From Corella eumyota (Eukaryota > Chordata > Ascidiacea > Phlebobranchia > Corellidae), in the NCBI GenBank assembly GCA_963082875.1, contig OY720099.1:1240001-1304000 (forward strand): 64,000 bases of DNA. The letters are read 5' to 3'. A program made the translations under genes and the position numbers. Numbering within the stretch: position 1 is the stretch's first letter; each line of letters starts with the position of its first letter. The notes below the pieces were generated by a model. The model was not told the DNA's origin and did no database searches. It saw nothing but the letters and a program-made list of their open reading frames with translations. This document shows, piece by piece, positions 36,189 to 47,506 of this stretch.

Positions 36189-39100
36189 CTACATGCGACT
36201 GAATCGCTTTTTTTTCTGCGAGTTAATCTCCCATTTACTAAATTCCCGTTTCAGTGTCACAACACCATCACCATCCTCACTCCCGCTACAATAATCCTCA
36301 TCAATGTCACATTTTTGTTGCAACCCTTGTTTCGGTAAAGGCGGCAAAGGTCGTTTATAAGCTGGTGACCCATTCGGCATAAAGTGAGGGTTGTAGCGTG
36401 GAGGTAAAGTAGTGGTTTGGTTGTTAGCATAAATGTTGGGGTAATGTTGACCAGATAAACTGTGTGTTCTAGATATTTGTGAGTGTATTAGATCAGGGTT
36501 GTGAAAACTGGAAATCGATTGCCTGGACCTAGGGTCACCTGTTTTTTAGTAAATGTTGAAATTTAGATTTTTCTAATAGCTAATTTTCACCATTATTTAT
36601 AAGGTGTTTAGATTAGTTTTACCGTGGTGAGATAGCGTGTCAGAAACTCCTGGTAATGTTGTATTTCGATTCTAAAAATAATATAGATTATGTTAAGTTA
36701 ACTTCACTCGGTTACTTGTAAAATTTGAAAAATAACATATTTTAGCGTTGGTTTCAAGTTTTTACCGATATAGTATCAGGATTTGCTTCGTTAGATTGAT
36801 TGTTTTCTGATTTGTTTAGTATTCTTTTGCGGTAAAAACTAAAAAAATACGATACTGTTTAGGTGACCTTGAAAAATATCAAAAACTATAATTTGATTAC
36901 TTAGTTAGTATACTTGTGCTTATTTTTTTTCATTGAGTTAGTTGAGAATATGACGTCAAAATCATATAATTGTTTTAAGACAAAGGCATTAACACGTCTA
37001 CAATGGGCCTATAATCTCCTATCAATGTTTTTTACTTACTATCTAAACGCAAGCAGCCCAACAACAAACAGAATACAAATAAAAACGGCAGCAACTATTA
37101 TGACAAGATTTGTTGTACTTAAGCCTCCTTGATGGACAACTACGTAATTTCCTGAACTTTTCTGAGTGTTTGATTCCATTGGGGGGAGTTGATGGTTCAA
37201 ACCTAAAAAAATAATTGATTTAATTAAAATTATAGTTCAGTAGTGTGGTATACTGGTCATGGCATTAAATTATGGGCTGTAAGGTGTAGGGTTCAAGCCG
37301 CACCAAATCTACTATTCGCTCTTGAGGCCTGGCGTTTAAAAATAGAAAATTTAAAAGCCCGCTTTATATTTTAACGAATCCGCCATCTTGTTGTTTACAC
37401 TAAGTTGTTATCTGCATTTAGTCACGTGTTTACACCTATAGTCACGTGTTCACATCTTTTCTCTATCACGTGGGCTGTCCCACGTGACTTGTTTGTTAAA
37501 ACGTATTAAAATGTTGTGTAGGGTGGTTTTCGTGATACAAGCTTGTACACGATTGTACGTATTCTTATGCAATAAAATACTGTAAATATTAATACGACTT
37601 ATTATACAAAAGACTTACAGGCAAATTACGTTACAATATTCGGTTTTGCGAAAGGTGTTTGTTTTCTAATACACTTACTTGGTTGGTTTTGTTGCCCATA
37701 ATATATTCCTCCGTTACTAGATGGAACATTATTCATGGAATCTTGGTTATTTGAATCAACCCAGCCATCATTTGATTTCTTATTAGCTGGCGCTGCTGTT
37801 ATCTTACCCCCAGTATCTTTAAACGTTGGTTTTGGACTTTTTTGAACGTTTGCAGCAATTCGATTGCTAGTCGTTGTTCTAACAAATTATATAACGTGTA
37901 TTCGTAAACATAAATTGTGTTTTTCTCTTTTAAAAATTATGTTTTTTGAGTTGTTGTTTTTTTTTATTATTTCTAAAACTTACGATTTTCGTCTTATTGT
38001 TGACGTCACTAATGGTTGATAGTCATCATCTACGGGGTTTCCCCCGACCCAACCGCTATCAGAACTAAACAAAATGATTTTTAATTTATTTAAAAACATG
38101 AAATTTTCCAAGATTTCAAAGGGTTTTAAAAAAATTTTTTATTAAAATAACATAACTAAAACTTTACTAAGTCTTTGACTTCTGTTTGTTAGATATTTTT
38201 TACCGTAAAGGCCCATTCACACGGCGTACGCAACGCAACGTGATGTAAGATTGCGCAACCATTTAAAATGAACAGAGTCGTTCACACGTACGAAAGTTTG
38301 CTAAAGTTACGTGAAATTTAGTAAAATTTTGTGGCTGGAGCGAAATTTACGATTTCGTAAAAAAGGATTTCGTAGGATGCTTTTATTTGATATTTTTTAA
38401 TAAAATTTTAAAAACAAAACCCTAGAACTCGTAAAGTTACGTAACGCAACGCAGCGCAACGCAGCGCAACGCAACGTTACCTTGTCGTGTGAACAGGTCT
38501 TAAAACACTAAAAATAAATTAAAGTATTTACTTTGGTTGAACCGTGCTTGGCAACGAATTCTGACTGCGACGAATATCTGAAGCATATCTTATAGGTCCC
38601 GTGTTAGTTGGTCTTTTAAAATCACTTGGTGCATTATTAATGGCTTTTTGTTGTGCCGATTTAAACGAATTTAAGTTCACTTTTCCCGAAGCACCGCCAG
38701 TAGCTGAACCAGGCTGCTTTACTCTTGCTGTAAGTTATTCGTTTCATATTAAATAAAAAATATTAGTAAAAGGATTTATAAATTATATTTTACGTACGGT
38801 AATTTTGAGGTATATTAATTATATAGACATCATTAAATAAATTTTGACATATTTTAAAAATTTTTATAAATTTTACAAAAAATCCAAAGCGCTAAAAGGG
38901 GTAACTTTTCTTACTTTATTTATGTATATAGATGGATTTTTAATTGGATTTCGATACATTTTATGTGTTAGTAGTTTGCTTACTTACGTCTAAACCCTGG
39001 TAGTTCTTTTACGAATTTATATTGGAGTGAAAATCCTTTATAAATTTTCTTTGATTTGTCACCTTGCAAATCAATGCGAAGTAACGTTCCTAAAAATAGG

Positions 39101-40125
39101 TGGTGTTTTAACCTTAAATTCTATTAAAGAAGACATTGTCAAAGACATTTTTATTGAATCTATGTACCTTTAGAAACATAATCTCCTGGTGCTTTTGTTC
39201 CGCAAAATCGACCTTGAGATGATTTTAAAGTTTCGTCAATTATCTAAGAATAAAAAACCAACATTAGAACTTTACTGAAAATTTGTAAAAAATAAACAAC
39301 TATACCTACCTCTACGTATTGTTGTCTGCATACATCCCCGTTTGATTTTGCCATATTTAAATCTTTGAACATTATTTTGACTTGGTAGCCTATAGGGGCT
39401 TCAATACTAAAAAACAAGCAAGGATAAAAATGATATTTTTTTAATTCAAGAAATTACTTCATAACAAGTGTATTGAAGTCGTGTATGTGAAGATAAAGTT
39501 ATTCAGAATACGGCAAAATAAATGTTTATATAGGTCTACTTTAAGTATTAGTGTTATCACAAGTTAACCTACATCCATGAGCATTGTAGTTGAGTTCCGG
39601 CAAATTTGGGATAACCCGGACTTTTTAACGAAATCCAGTTAAACCTTGCTTTCATGTAGGTAAGGCAGTGCTTCCCTAAACAAATGTGATATTTGTTATA
39701 AGCTAATATCATATCAAGTACACAATTTCATCTGTTTATAGACAAATTGTATTTACAGATGGCTTAAAACGTTAACAAGTTGTAATAGGTAGCAAATGAC
39801 TAAGTTGAGTGCGATTTAGGTACAACAACAATTTTAAACTTACAGCCTGGTTCTTGAACTGGAGCTTGTCCTTCTTTCAATCGAATCGGTTTTATTATAG
39901 TTGTGGGTTTTGGCCTTCGAGCCCCGTTTACTAAAATACATTAAATGTAAAATATAGAATAAGTTAACTACTGGTGCAATTTTTTCCATATTCACTTAAA
40001 TTTTATTACTACAAAAGTTTAAAAAAAATAATGTTCTTTATCTTTTTTTAGAAGCTTTTTTTTACAGTTTAGGGCTTACCTGATAGTATAAATAAACTCA
40101 ATATAAAAACTAATGAAAATTTCAT
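36189..40125 (-). CDS. CUB-A: single-CUB type I membrane protein (540 aa)
   Basis: Thirteen exons were read on the minus strand: 40125-40080, 39930-39844, 39675-39573, 39406-39310, 39243-39168, 39089-38988, 38727-38532, 38064-37984, 37878-37679, 37202-37040, 36838-36766, 36671-36623 and 36538-36189. They total 1623 nt, in phase throughout. A signal peptide (MKFSLVFILSLFILS) is followed by one CUB domain at about 48-160. That domain has the expected four cysteines in HC, QCSW, DVC and GRFCG contexts and the CUB signature SPGYP. A Ser/Asn-rich stalk runs to about 360, a membrane span (NLVIIVAAVFICILFVVGLL) to about 383, and a 157-residue tail follows. The tail carries a proline-rich RPLPPLPK motif that fits a class I SH3 ligand. 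CUB domains bind proteins or glycans at the cell surface. No named vertebrate orthologue was recognised. Its head-to-head neighbour CUB-B is a paralogue. Confidence 0.88.
37233..37345 (+). mobile_element. tRNA-like SINE, family 2
   Basis: AGTAGTGTGGTATACTGGTC with B-box-like GGGTTCAAGCC and a CTCTTGAGGCCTGGCGTT tail match the copy at 7843-7975. It lies in an intron of CUB-A, on the opposite strand to the gene. Confidence 0.65.
37370..37620. other. CACGTG-rich segment, possibly an old solo LTR
   Basis: Four CACGTG palindromes fall within about 75 bp (37422-37495), followed by an AATAAA-like signal near 37571. The general look (E-box cluster, then polyadenylation-like signal) resembles an LTR-type regulatory unit and is loosely similar to 44810-45140. 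End repeats and target duplications were not established. If it is an LTR fossil, it is a lone one without internal genes. Confidence 0.25.
38205..38503. mobile_element. MITE with hAT-like ends in CUB-A intron
   Basis: The left end AAGGCCCATTCACACGGCG and the complement of the right end AAGACCTGTTCACACGACA form imperfect terminal inverted repeats. Just inside both ends lie short GCAACGCAACG arrays (38229-38240 and 38441-38475) that can pair with each other. No transposase is encoded. The element occupies the intron between exons 7 and 8. Confidence 0.7.
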
Positions 40126-40866
40126 CTTGTTTATAATGAACTTAAATTAATATAAGTTTACAATAATCATATTAACACCAACTATATAACCTTCAGCTAA
40201 CTGTTAGTTAAGTTTAAACTTCAGTTTGCTTTTAAAAATCTAAATACAAACAGGTATACTATCGTAAATACAAATTAGTCACTTCTACTTTTTAGGCTAA
40301 TTTGAGTACAACGAAAACTGTTTTACCTAACTACGTATGAGTTGATATTTTATGTATGTAAAAATTACTGAAATCTGATTGGATAAAAACACGACCAACA
40401 AGTTAAAACGCCTCTAGCTAATTTTGGTCATATTTTATTAGCGGAACTTGTTTATTTTATTCTAATTGTTCGCCAAAACTTAGTTATTACATTAACACCT
40501 AATATACACTAGCATGGTGTCTATGTTATTCGTTAGTTTATTTAGTCAATCACAGTTTATTAATGATAAATAGATAGCCTGTATATTTAATAGAAATTTA
40601 ATGCCGTTTTAGAGCTTATATTTATACTTTTAACCTGCCGGGGGCTATTTTATTGCTGTTTGTCTGAAGGACTAGATATTCATAACTAAAAGGTCGTTTT
40701 TTGTCGCAGCTTTGTGCTGTTTTTAAAGGTATTTGCTATTAAATACAGCTAAGTTTTAAATACAAAAATATAATTATCTTAAAATTATCAAATAGGAAAA
40801 AAAAGGCTAATAAAAATTTAATAACAATTGTTGTAGTTATTTAGGAATTCAACGTAATTTTTCAAA
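40126..40866. promoter_or_regulatory. Divergent intergenic region of the CUB-A/CUB-B pair
   Basis: The two start codons point away from each other and are 741 bp apart, so this stretch must contain both promoters and both 5' untranslated regions unless further noncoding exons lie outside. It is AT-rich with no obvious CpG island. A near-palindrome AATAACAATTGTTGTAGTTA lies near 40820. No TATA box could be assigned with confidence. Confidence 0.55.
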
Positions 40867-43800
40867 ATGAAAAAAATTGTATTTTTTCTGTTATTACTAA
40901 TTGTGAGTGAGATATGGGTGGTAAATGCACAAAATAAAAAAAACAAGAAAAAAAAGAAAAAAGAACCAGGTTTTTATTTAAAATTTAACTTTCTTTAAAG
41001 TGACTTCATATAACAAAGCATTGTCTAAAATAGTAATTTAAAAAAAAAATTACTAGTCAAGAATAGCGTTGTTTTAACATTATTTAAAATATTTTACATG
41101 AGTATGAAAAAACATTTTTTTTAAATGTTATTTTTTTTAGTTACCCCGGTAAATGGAAAGTGGGTACCCACTTATATACGGGGCCCTAACGGTAGAAGAA
41201 TCCCCAATCCAGCTCTTTTAAAGTCAACTACGCCATCTACCGTCACAAGAAATAACGGAAATAAAAATCAACAGGTCAACAGAAGACCGTGAGTTATTCT
41301 TGTGGTTTTTAAAACCTTTTAAACCAACTTAAAATTGAGTTTTATAGCATTCTAATAACAAAATATAACGGCATATTATATCGTAGCTTCAACTAACCTT
41401 TTACTTTTAATTTTTATATTTAAAATTATGTTTAGAGCAGGGAATCGACTTGATGGTGTAATCACCCCGCCATTGCAACGATATGAAGGCGAACCTGCTC
41501 TACAGAAACCATCATGTAAGTTTATTCTGCATTACTTCTAAATTAAGTAGCGGCGGTCTAAAATACTTTAAAAATCTATAAACTTTATTGTGTTAATTTA
41601 AATACTGGATAGGTCTGTACCACAAATTCCTAACGTTATATTTTAAAATACACATGTTGGACTAATATCTCATCAGGTATATAAGAGTTTTGATAAACTG
41701 GTAACTTTTTATTTAGGGCCACATTGTATTAACAACTTAGAAATTGGAAGCAATTGGGCTGTAATTTCAAGTCCTGGATATCCAAATAAAATATCTGGAC
41801 AACTACAGTGCAGCTGGATGTAAACTTCAACTAAAATTTTATATTGCTTAAAATGCTAAAATTACAGTTTAAATATGAAGTTACATTTTGAATACTAATG
41901 GACTTATGAACTAGTATTTGGCATTTTTGAATATTATTAATTTTATTGACTAATTGGTAAGCTGCACTGACCTAACTTTTTTGTTGTTGATAGATTTTAT
42001 GCAGCTCGTGGAAATAAAATTCGACTTTCCTTTGATGATATGGATCTTGCAGATAGCATTGGTACAAGATGTGGTTCTCAATTTGTTGACATCATTGATT
42101 ATGATTTGCAGAAATCGCAAGGAAGATTTTGTGGGACCAAAATACCGGGAGATTATGTTTCAAAAGGTAACAAAGATTTCTAAAAATTGTTCCTAAAACA
42201 TGTTTTTTATTTTTTTTATAAAGCTATTTTTAGTAACTAAATTTTTTAAATGTTTTAGTAGGCTATCAGAGCGGTTTTTTATAGATTTTCTTACACAACA
42301 AATAAGTTTGCTTTTGTAGTCTTTTTACTTTATTAAGTTTTCTTTCAACATGTCTAATAAAACGTAATCAAGAAACCGTAATTAAACGTGACTTTTTGTT
42401 TTTGTAGGAAGTATTCTACGGCTAGATCTCCAAGCTGATACAGCATTGGAGCCCCACAGAGGTTTTCAAGTTGGGATCAGAGCTGAACCAGGAACCGTTC
42501 AATCTGGAACCAGACGTAAGTTACTACTTTGTTAATTTCTATCTTGTTGTCTTACTAATACAATTGTGTCACAGTAACTTAAAATTAATCACAGTTTAAG
42601 GATTATTTTTATGATTTTTTTAGAAAGAAGTTTATTATATCATGGTACACCACCTCCAAGGACAACATCAACTACAACAAGAAAGTAAGTTTAAACCGAA
42701 ATTCATCAAATAATTTTAAACAAAATATACAAACACTTACTTGTTATATATAGAATACTGTGGTAATATTAAAAAACTTCAAAGCATGATATATGCAAGA
42801 GCTTTACTGGTTTGTATATTTCTGTATTTGTTGTTTCAGACGAATACGTAAAACAACTGTAAGAACTACTACTACAACAACCACCACTCAACTTATTAGA
42901 AGTAATCCAAATATTTATACACAAAATAATTATTTTGGAAAGTACAACCAACCAAACAATGATCAAGGTAATACAACATAGATGTGTTTTTTTAATAAAA
43001 ATTTTCCTTTAAGTTAAATATTTTTTTCGTAGTTTAAAAATAAAATTTTGTGGCATGTTTGCTTAGGTTCTTTGCTAGTTCAAGACGAAGGCAATAACTC
43101 ACTACTGGCAGTATATATTCTGGTTGGAATAATCTGCTTTCTTATTGTAATGGCCGGGGTGGGGTTTGTGTATAGAAGGTATGTTTAGCAATACTTTAAT
43201 TTAACATTAAAGAACAAAAAAAAAGAAAAATGTTGTTGAGTTATCAATAATGTAAGGCTTTAAAGTGCATCGGGGTAATTAAATTATTGCAACTCTGGAC
43301 TGCTCCAAGTAAAAAAAGTACTTTTTGTTTTGAACTAGTTGGATATGTTTGCAAAAATGTTAATAACTCAATACGTTGATGTTTAATTCAGAAAAATTAA
43401 AGCATACCTGAACAAATGGAGCAACGGAAAAAAGTGGAATGAGAAGGAGAAAGAAAAATCTCAAGTAGAGTACAGCAATGAAGATAGCCAATCAATGAGA
43501 AGTTACCAGGAACGAAATTTTAGTCTTCCTGGTTCTCAAAGCGGTTCGATTCGAGAAAGTTTAAGGATTGGCAATGGAGGAAGAAGAAAAAGTATCATCT
43601 TTGAAGGTAAATTTGATTTTTATAAAATGTTTTAAAATTTTAGCCTAATGTTGTATTATCTTGGGTTGTTATAACAGTCATAATAAACCTAGTCTGGTCA
43701 CAAGTTGTATACAAATTAAGCATAGTATGAATTTTATAACGTTGCTTTTTTGCTTACTTAAAAACGAGAGCTATCTTTATAAAATTTATTTTTCTTTAAT

Positions 43801-44622
43801 TATTTAAAACATGATATAACTTTGAATTTAATGGCTTTTATGGAATGGGATGAGTGTATAACCTCTAAATGCTTCAATATACAAAACTATAAGTAAATAT
43901 TATTTTACGTGTTTTCTAGATGAATATCTTGCTGCAGTAGCCGCTACTCAACAGCAACCACCTTACCACATACAGCATGAAAATATCCCGATTAACTACA
44001 ATCAGTTTAATCAATCATTTCCACCAAGACCAATGAGTAATGCTGGTTCATTTATTTCCAACCATACAAATCTAGGATATCATCAGGGTTATGACATGGA
44101 ATTCAGGTAATATATTGATGTTGTTCATGAAATAATGTTAATTTAATTTTATGAGGTTTGGGGCCAATTTTACAGTCTAGTTTATTTAAAGACTAATATA
44201 TTGGGTTTTACTAAATGATGCGAAATATACAACTTATTGATTTTGTATTGCACTTCACTACATGTATTGGTTTTAATATTTACAGAGAGCCGCTCTATGA
44301 AGATGACACTATGTCTGTGACGTCATTCAGCTCAGTAAGGTCATCCAATCGTCATCCTGACCACGCCATCGTTAAACAAAAAGAAATCGCCAAACGTCGC
44401 AACTCTATTCAACGAACCAAATCCCAAGATCAAAACCCAGAACCTATTTATTGTACAGATAATGACGTTGCTGCTATTTCAAATAATAGAGACTTAGGTA
44501 ACTTTGCCATTGGTTCAAACAAGTTAAGATCAGCTAAAAGTATGTCAAACTTAAATTTTGGACAGCCAATGCACAACTTTCCCTCGCACTCTTTACAAAG
44601 GCGTAGGAGTTTTTGTATGTAA
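40867..44622 (+). CDS. CUB-B: single-CUB type I membrane protein (584 aa)
   Basis: Twelve exons were read: 40867-40969, 41141-41288, 41436-41515, 41717-41819, 41994-42166, 42408-42515, 42624-42684, 42840-42967, 43067-43178, 43392-43606, 43920-44106 and 44286-44622. They total 1755 nt, in phase throughout. The signal peptide (MKKIVFFLLLLIVSEIWVVNA) is followed by a lysine-run linker. The single CUB domain at about 111-238 has paired cysteines in PHC, QCSW, TRC and GRFCG contexts and the SPGYP signature. A Thr-rich stalk follows, then a membrane span at about 314-336 (LLAVYILVGIICFLIVMAG) and a 248-residue basic/Ser-rich tail. Exon boundaries and phases in the CUB part match CUB-A (the 103 bp exon is the same length). 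The exon 41994-42166 equals two CUB-A exons fused (97 + 76 bp). The tail has diverged and lacks the proline-rich motif. Ligand and function are unknown. Confidence 0.88.
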
Positions 44623-45459
44623 ATAAACTGTGAAACATTTTGCAGGAAATTGTATAAAAAGCTTTAGCTTCCAATACGGTTGAATTTTATATATTGTAAC
44701 CTATTCAAATTTTGTATTTATACTACTCCAAAATCTGTTTAAGAGCATTTATTATACAGTTTGTACCTTTTGTAAAAAAAATTGTCTCATATTTGCCTAT
44801 TACCGCATTTCTTTTTTTTGTCACGTGACTTTGTTTACATGTATTAAAGACTTCTTAGAGTATAAATTGGGCTGAAGAAAAGTAAAACAGTTGCCACATT
44901 TGTCGTTAGTAGAACCTAATGTAGTGTTTGGTGCCAGCGTGCTTGCAGCGCGTCTAGGTAATTTGTGACGCGGGAGCGTCGATTGACTTAATTATGCTTG
45001 CGCACTAATTAACGGCGCGCAACCATTTCTCTCTGCGATAGCGTGGTAGCTTTATGTTGCAATAGTCTTACTTTGAACGTTTAAGTATACTCTGTTTTAT
45101 ATTGCAAGTAACCTGTTTTTAATAAAGCGTATTGCCAATATGAATAACAATATTGTTTAATAGTTATACAACTTATTTAAAATGTTTAAATATACCAATT
45201 AGTTTTCATTAACGACATACATGTGTTATATAACAATATTTTTAACTTAACTAAAACAAATGAATAAAATAACTACTTAATTATATACAGTAAGTAAATA
45301 ATAAAAACCTTAAATTTAACAAAAATAAAGTTTTTGTCAACATGACTCAAATTGTGATATTAAGGTTTTGTTGATATATAAATTTTTAAACAAATTAAAA
45401 TTTCTTTGAAAATCTTTTATGAATTAAAGTATGTATATAGGTAGATAGTGTATAAAATA
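44623..45459. other. 3' flank of CUB-B up to the satellite; contains an LTR-like or promoter-like segment
   Basis: From about 44810 to 45140 the sequence changes character. It has TCACGTGAC, a TATA-like AGTATAAATTGG near 44860, a CpG-rich run (44935-45050) and AATAAAG near 45120. This order fits an LTR-like unit, or an orphan promoter with nothing recognisable downstream. Ends were not defined. If it is an LTR fossil, no internal genes accompany it. The rest is AT-rich with no gene seen. Confidence 0.3.
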
Positions 45460-47506
45460 AAATCGCCAAATGTAAAATTTTGTATTTAAATGGAAGCGTA
45501 TGGTCCTAACTAAGATTCAAGATAAAACATTTCTTCCAAATTCGCAAAAGAAAAAAAATTACAGCAATTTTATATTTCGCCTATACCGTGACCTATTAAC
45601 CTATAGGGTGGTATGGAAATATATATTATACAAAATGACCAAAAAAATATTTTTTTTCAAAATTTAAAATTGATTGCATTATTAAAAGCTCGATAGTTTA
45701 GCGAACATTTTTGCAAAATTTTAATATTGTATATTGATATATACCAGAGTTATGACACATTTATTAATACTTTACAAAATCGCCAAATGTAAAATTTTGT
45801 ATTTAAATGGAAGCGTATGGTCCTAACTAAGATTCAAGATAAAACATTTCTTCCAAATTCGCAAAAGAAAAAAAATTACAGCATTTTTATATTTTGCCTA
45901 CACCGTGACCTTTTAACCTATAGGGTGGTATGGAAATATATATTATACAAAATTACCAAAAAATTTTTTTTTTCAAAATTGAAAATTGATTGCATCATTA
46001 AAAGCTTGATAGTTTAGCGAACATTTTTGCAAAATTTTAATATTGTATATTAATATATACCAGAGTTATGACAAATTTATTAATATTTTGCGAAATTGCC
46101 AAATGTAAAATTTTGTATTTAAATGGAAGCGTATGGTCCTAACTAAGATTCAAGATAAAACATTTCTTCAAAATTCGCAATAAAACAAAATTTACAGCAT
46201 TTTTATATTTTGCCTACACCGTGACCTTTCAACCTATAGGGTGGTATGGAAATATATATTATACAAAATGACCAAAAAAATTTTTTTTTTCAAAATTTAA
46301 AATTGATTGCATTATTAAAAGCTCGATAGTTTAGCGAACATTTTTGCAAAATTTTAATATTGTATACTAATATATACCAGAGTTATGACAAATTTATTAA
46401 TATTTTGCGAAATTGCCAAATGTAAAATTTTGTATTTAAATAGAAGCGTATGGTCCTAACTAAGATTCAAGATAAAACATTTCTTCAAAATTCACAATAA
46501 AACAAAAGTTACAGCATTTTTATATTTTGCCGATACCGTGACCTATTAACCTATAGGGTGGTATGGAAATATATATTATACAAAATGACCAAAAAAATTT
46601 TTTTTTTCAAAATTTAAAATTGATTGCATTATTAAAAGCTCGCTAGTTTAGCGAACATTTTTGCAAAATTTTAATATTGTATACTAATATATACCAGAGT
46701 TATGACAAATTTATTAATATTTTGCGAAATTGCCAAATGTAAAATTTTGTATTTAAATAGAAGCGTATGGTCCTAACTAAGATTCAAGATAAAACATTTC
46801 TTCAAAATTCACAAAAAAACAAAAGTTACAGCATTTTTATATTTTGCCGATACCGTGACCTATTAACCTATAGGGTGGTATGGAAATATATATTATACAA
46901 AATGACCAAAAAAATTTTTTTTTTCAAAATTTAAAATTGATTGCATCATTGAAAGCTCAATGGTTTAGCGAACATTTTTGCAAAATTTTAATATTGTATA
47001 TTAATATATACCAGAGTTATGACAAATTTATTAATATTTTGCGAAATTGCCAAATGTAAAATTTTGTATTTAAATGGAAGCGTATGGTCCTAACTAAAAT
47101 TCAAGATAAAACATTTCTTCAAAATTCGCAATAAAACAAAAGTTACGGCATTTTTATATTTCGCTTATACCGTGACCTATTAACCTATAGGGTGGTATGG
47201 AAATATATATTATACAAAATGACCAAAAATATTTTTTTTTTCAAAATTGAAAATTGATTGCATCATTAAAAGCTCGATAGTTTAGCGAACATTTTTGCAA
47301 AATTTTAATATTGTATATTAATATATACCAGAGTTATGACAAATTTATTAATATTTTGCGAAATTGCCAAAAGTAAAATTTTGTATTTAAATGGAAGCGT
47401 ATGGTCCTAACTAAGATTCAAGATAAAACATTTCTTCAAAATTCGCAATAAAACAAAAGTTACGGCATTTTTATATTTTGCTTATAACGTGACCTATTAA
47501 CCTATA
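45460..47506 (+). repeat. Satellite family A, block 1 (about 6.5 units of about 317 bp)
   Basis: The motif TGGTCCTAAC recurs at 45501, 45818, 46134, 46451, 46768, 47085 and 47402, a spacing of 316-317 bp. Units share GAAGCGTATGGTCCTAACTA, a CCGTGACCTATTAACCTATA box and an ATATATACCAGAGTTATGAC box. Units are very similar to each other. Open frames inside are too short and inconsistent to be genes. Confidence 0.95.

Noticed and set aside
36914-37132. 72-residue plus-strand frame
   Set aside because: It lies opposite the CUB-A membrane-span exon; only the minus-strand frame has splice sites and phase continuity.
42769-42966. Minus-strand frame opposite the Thr-rich stalk of CUB-B
   Set aside because: It is antisense of an ACT/ACA-rich exon that joins in phase to the CUB-B gene.
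40867-44622. Neuropilin or NETO identity for the CUB genes
   Set aside because: There is only one CUB domain, with no discoidin or LDL-receptor class A domain, and no recognisable tail similarity.
44810-45140. Confident call of a solo LTR (also 37370-37620)
   Set aside because: The order of signals is suggestive, but matching ends and flanking target copies could not be established by eye.
45817-46017. 66-residue open frame in the satellite
   Set aside because: It is present in only one unit of many; neighbouring units break it.
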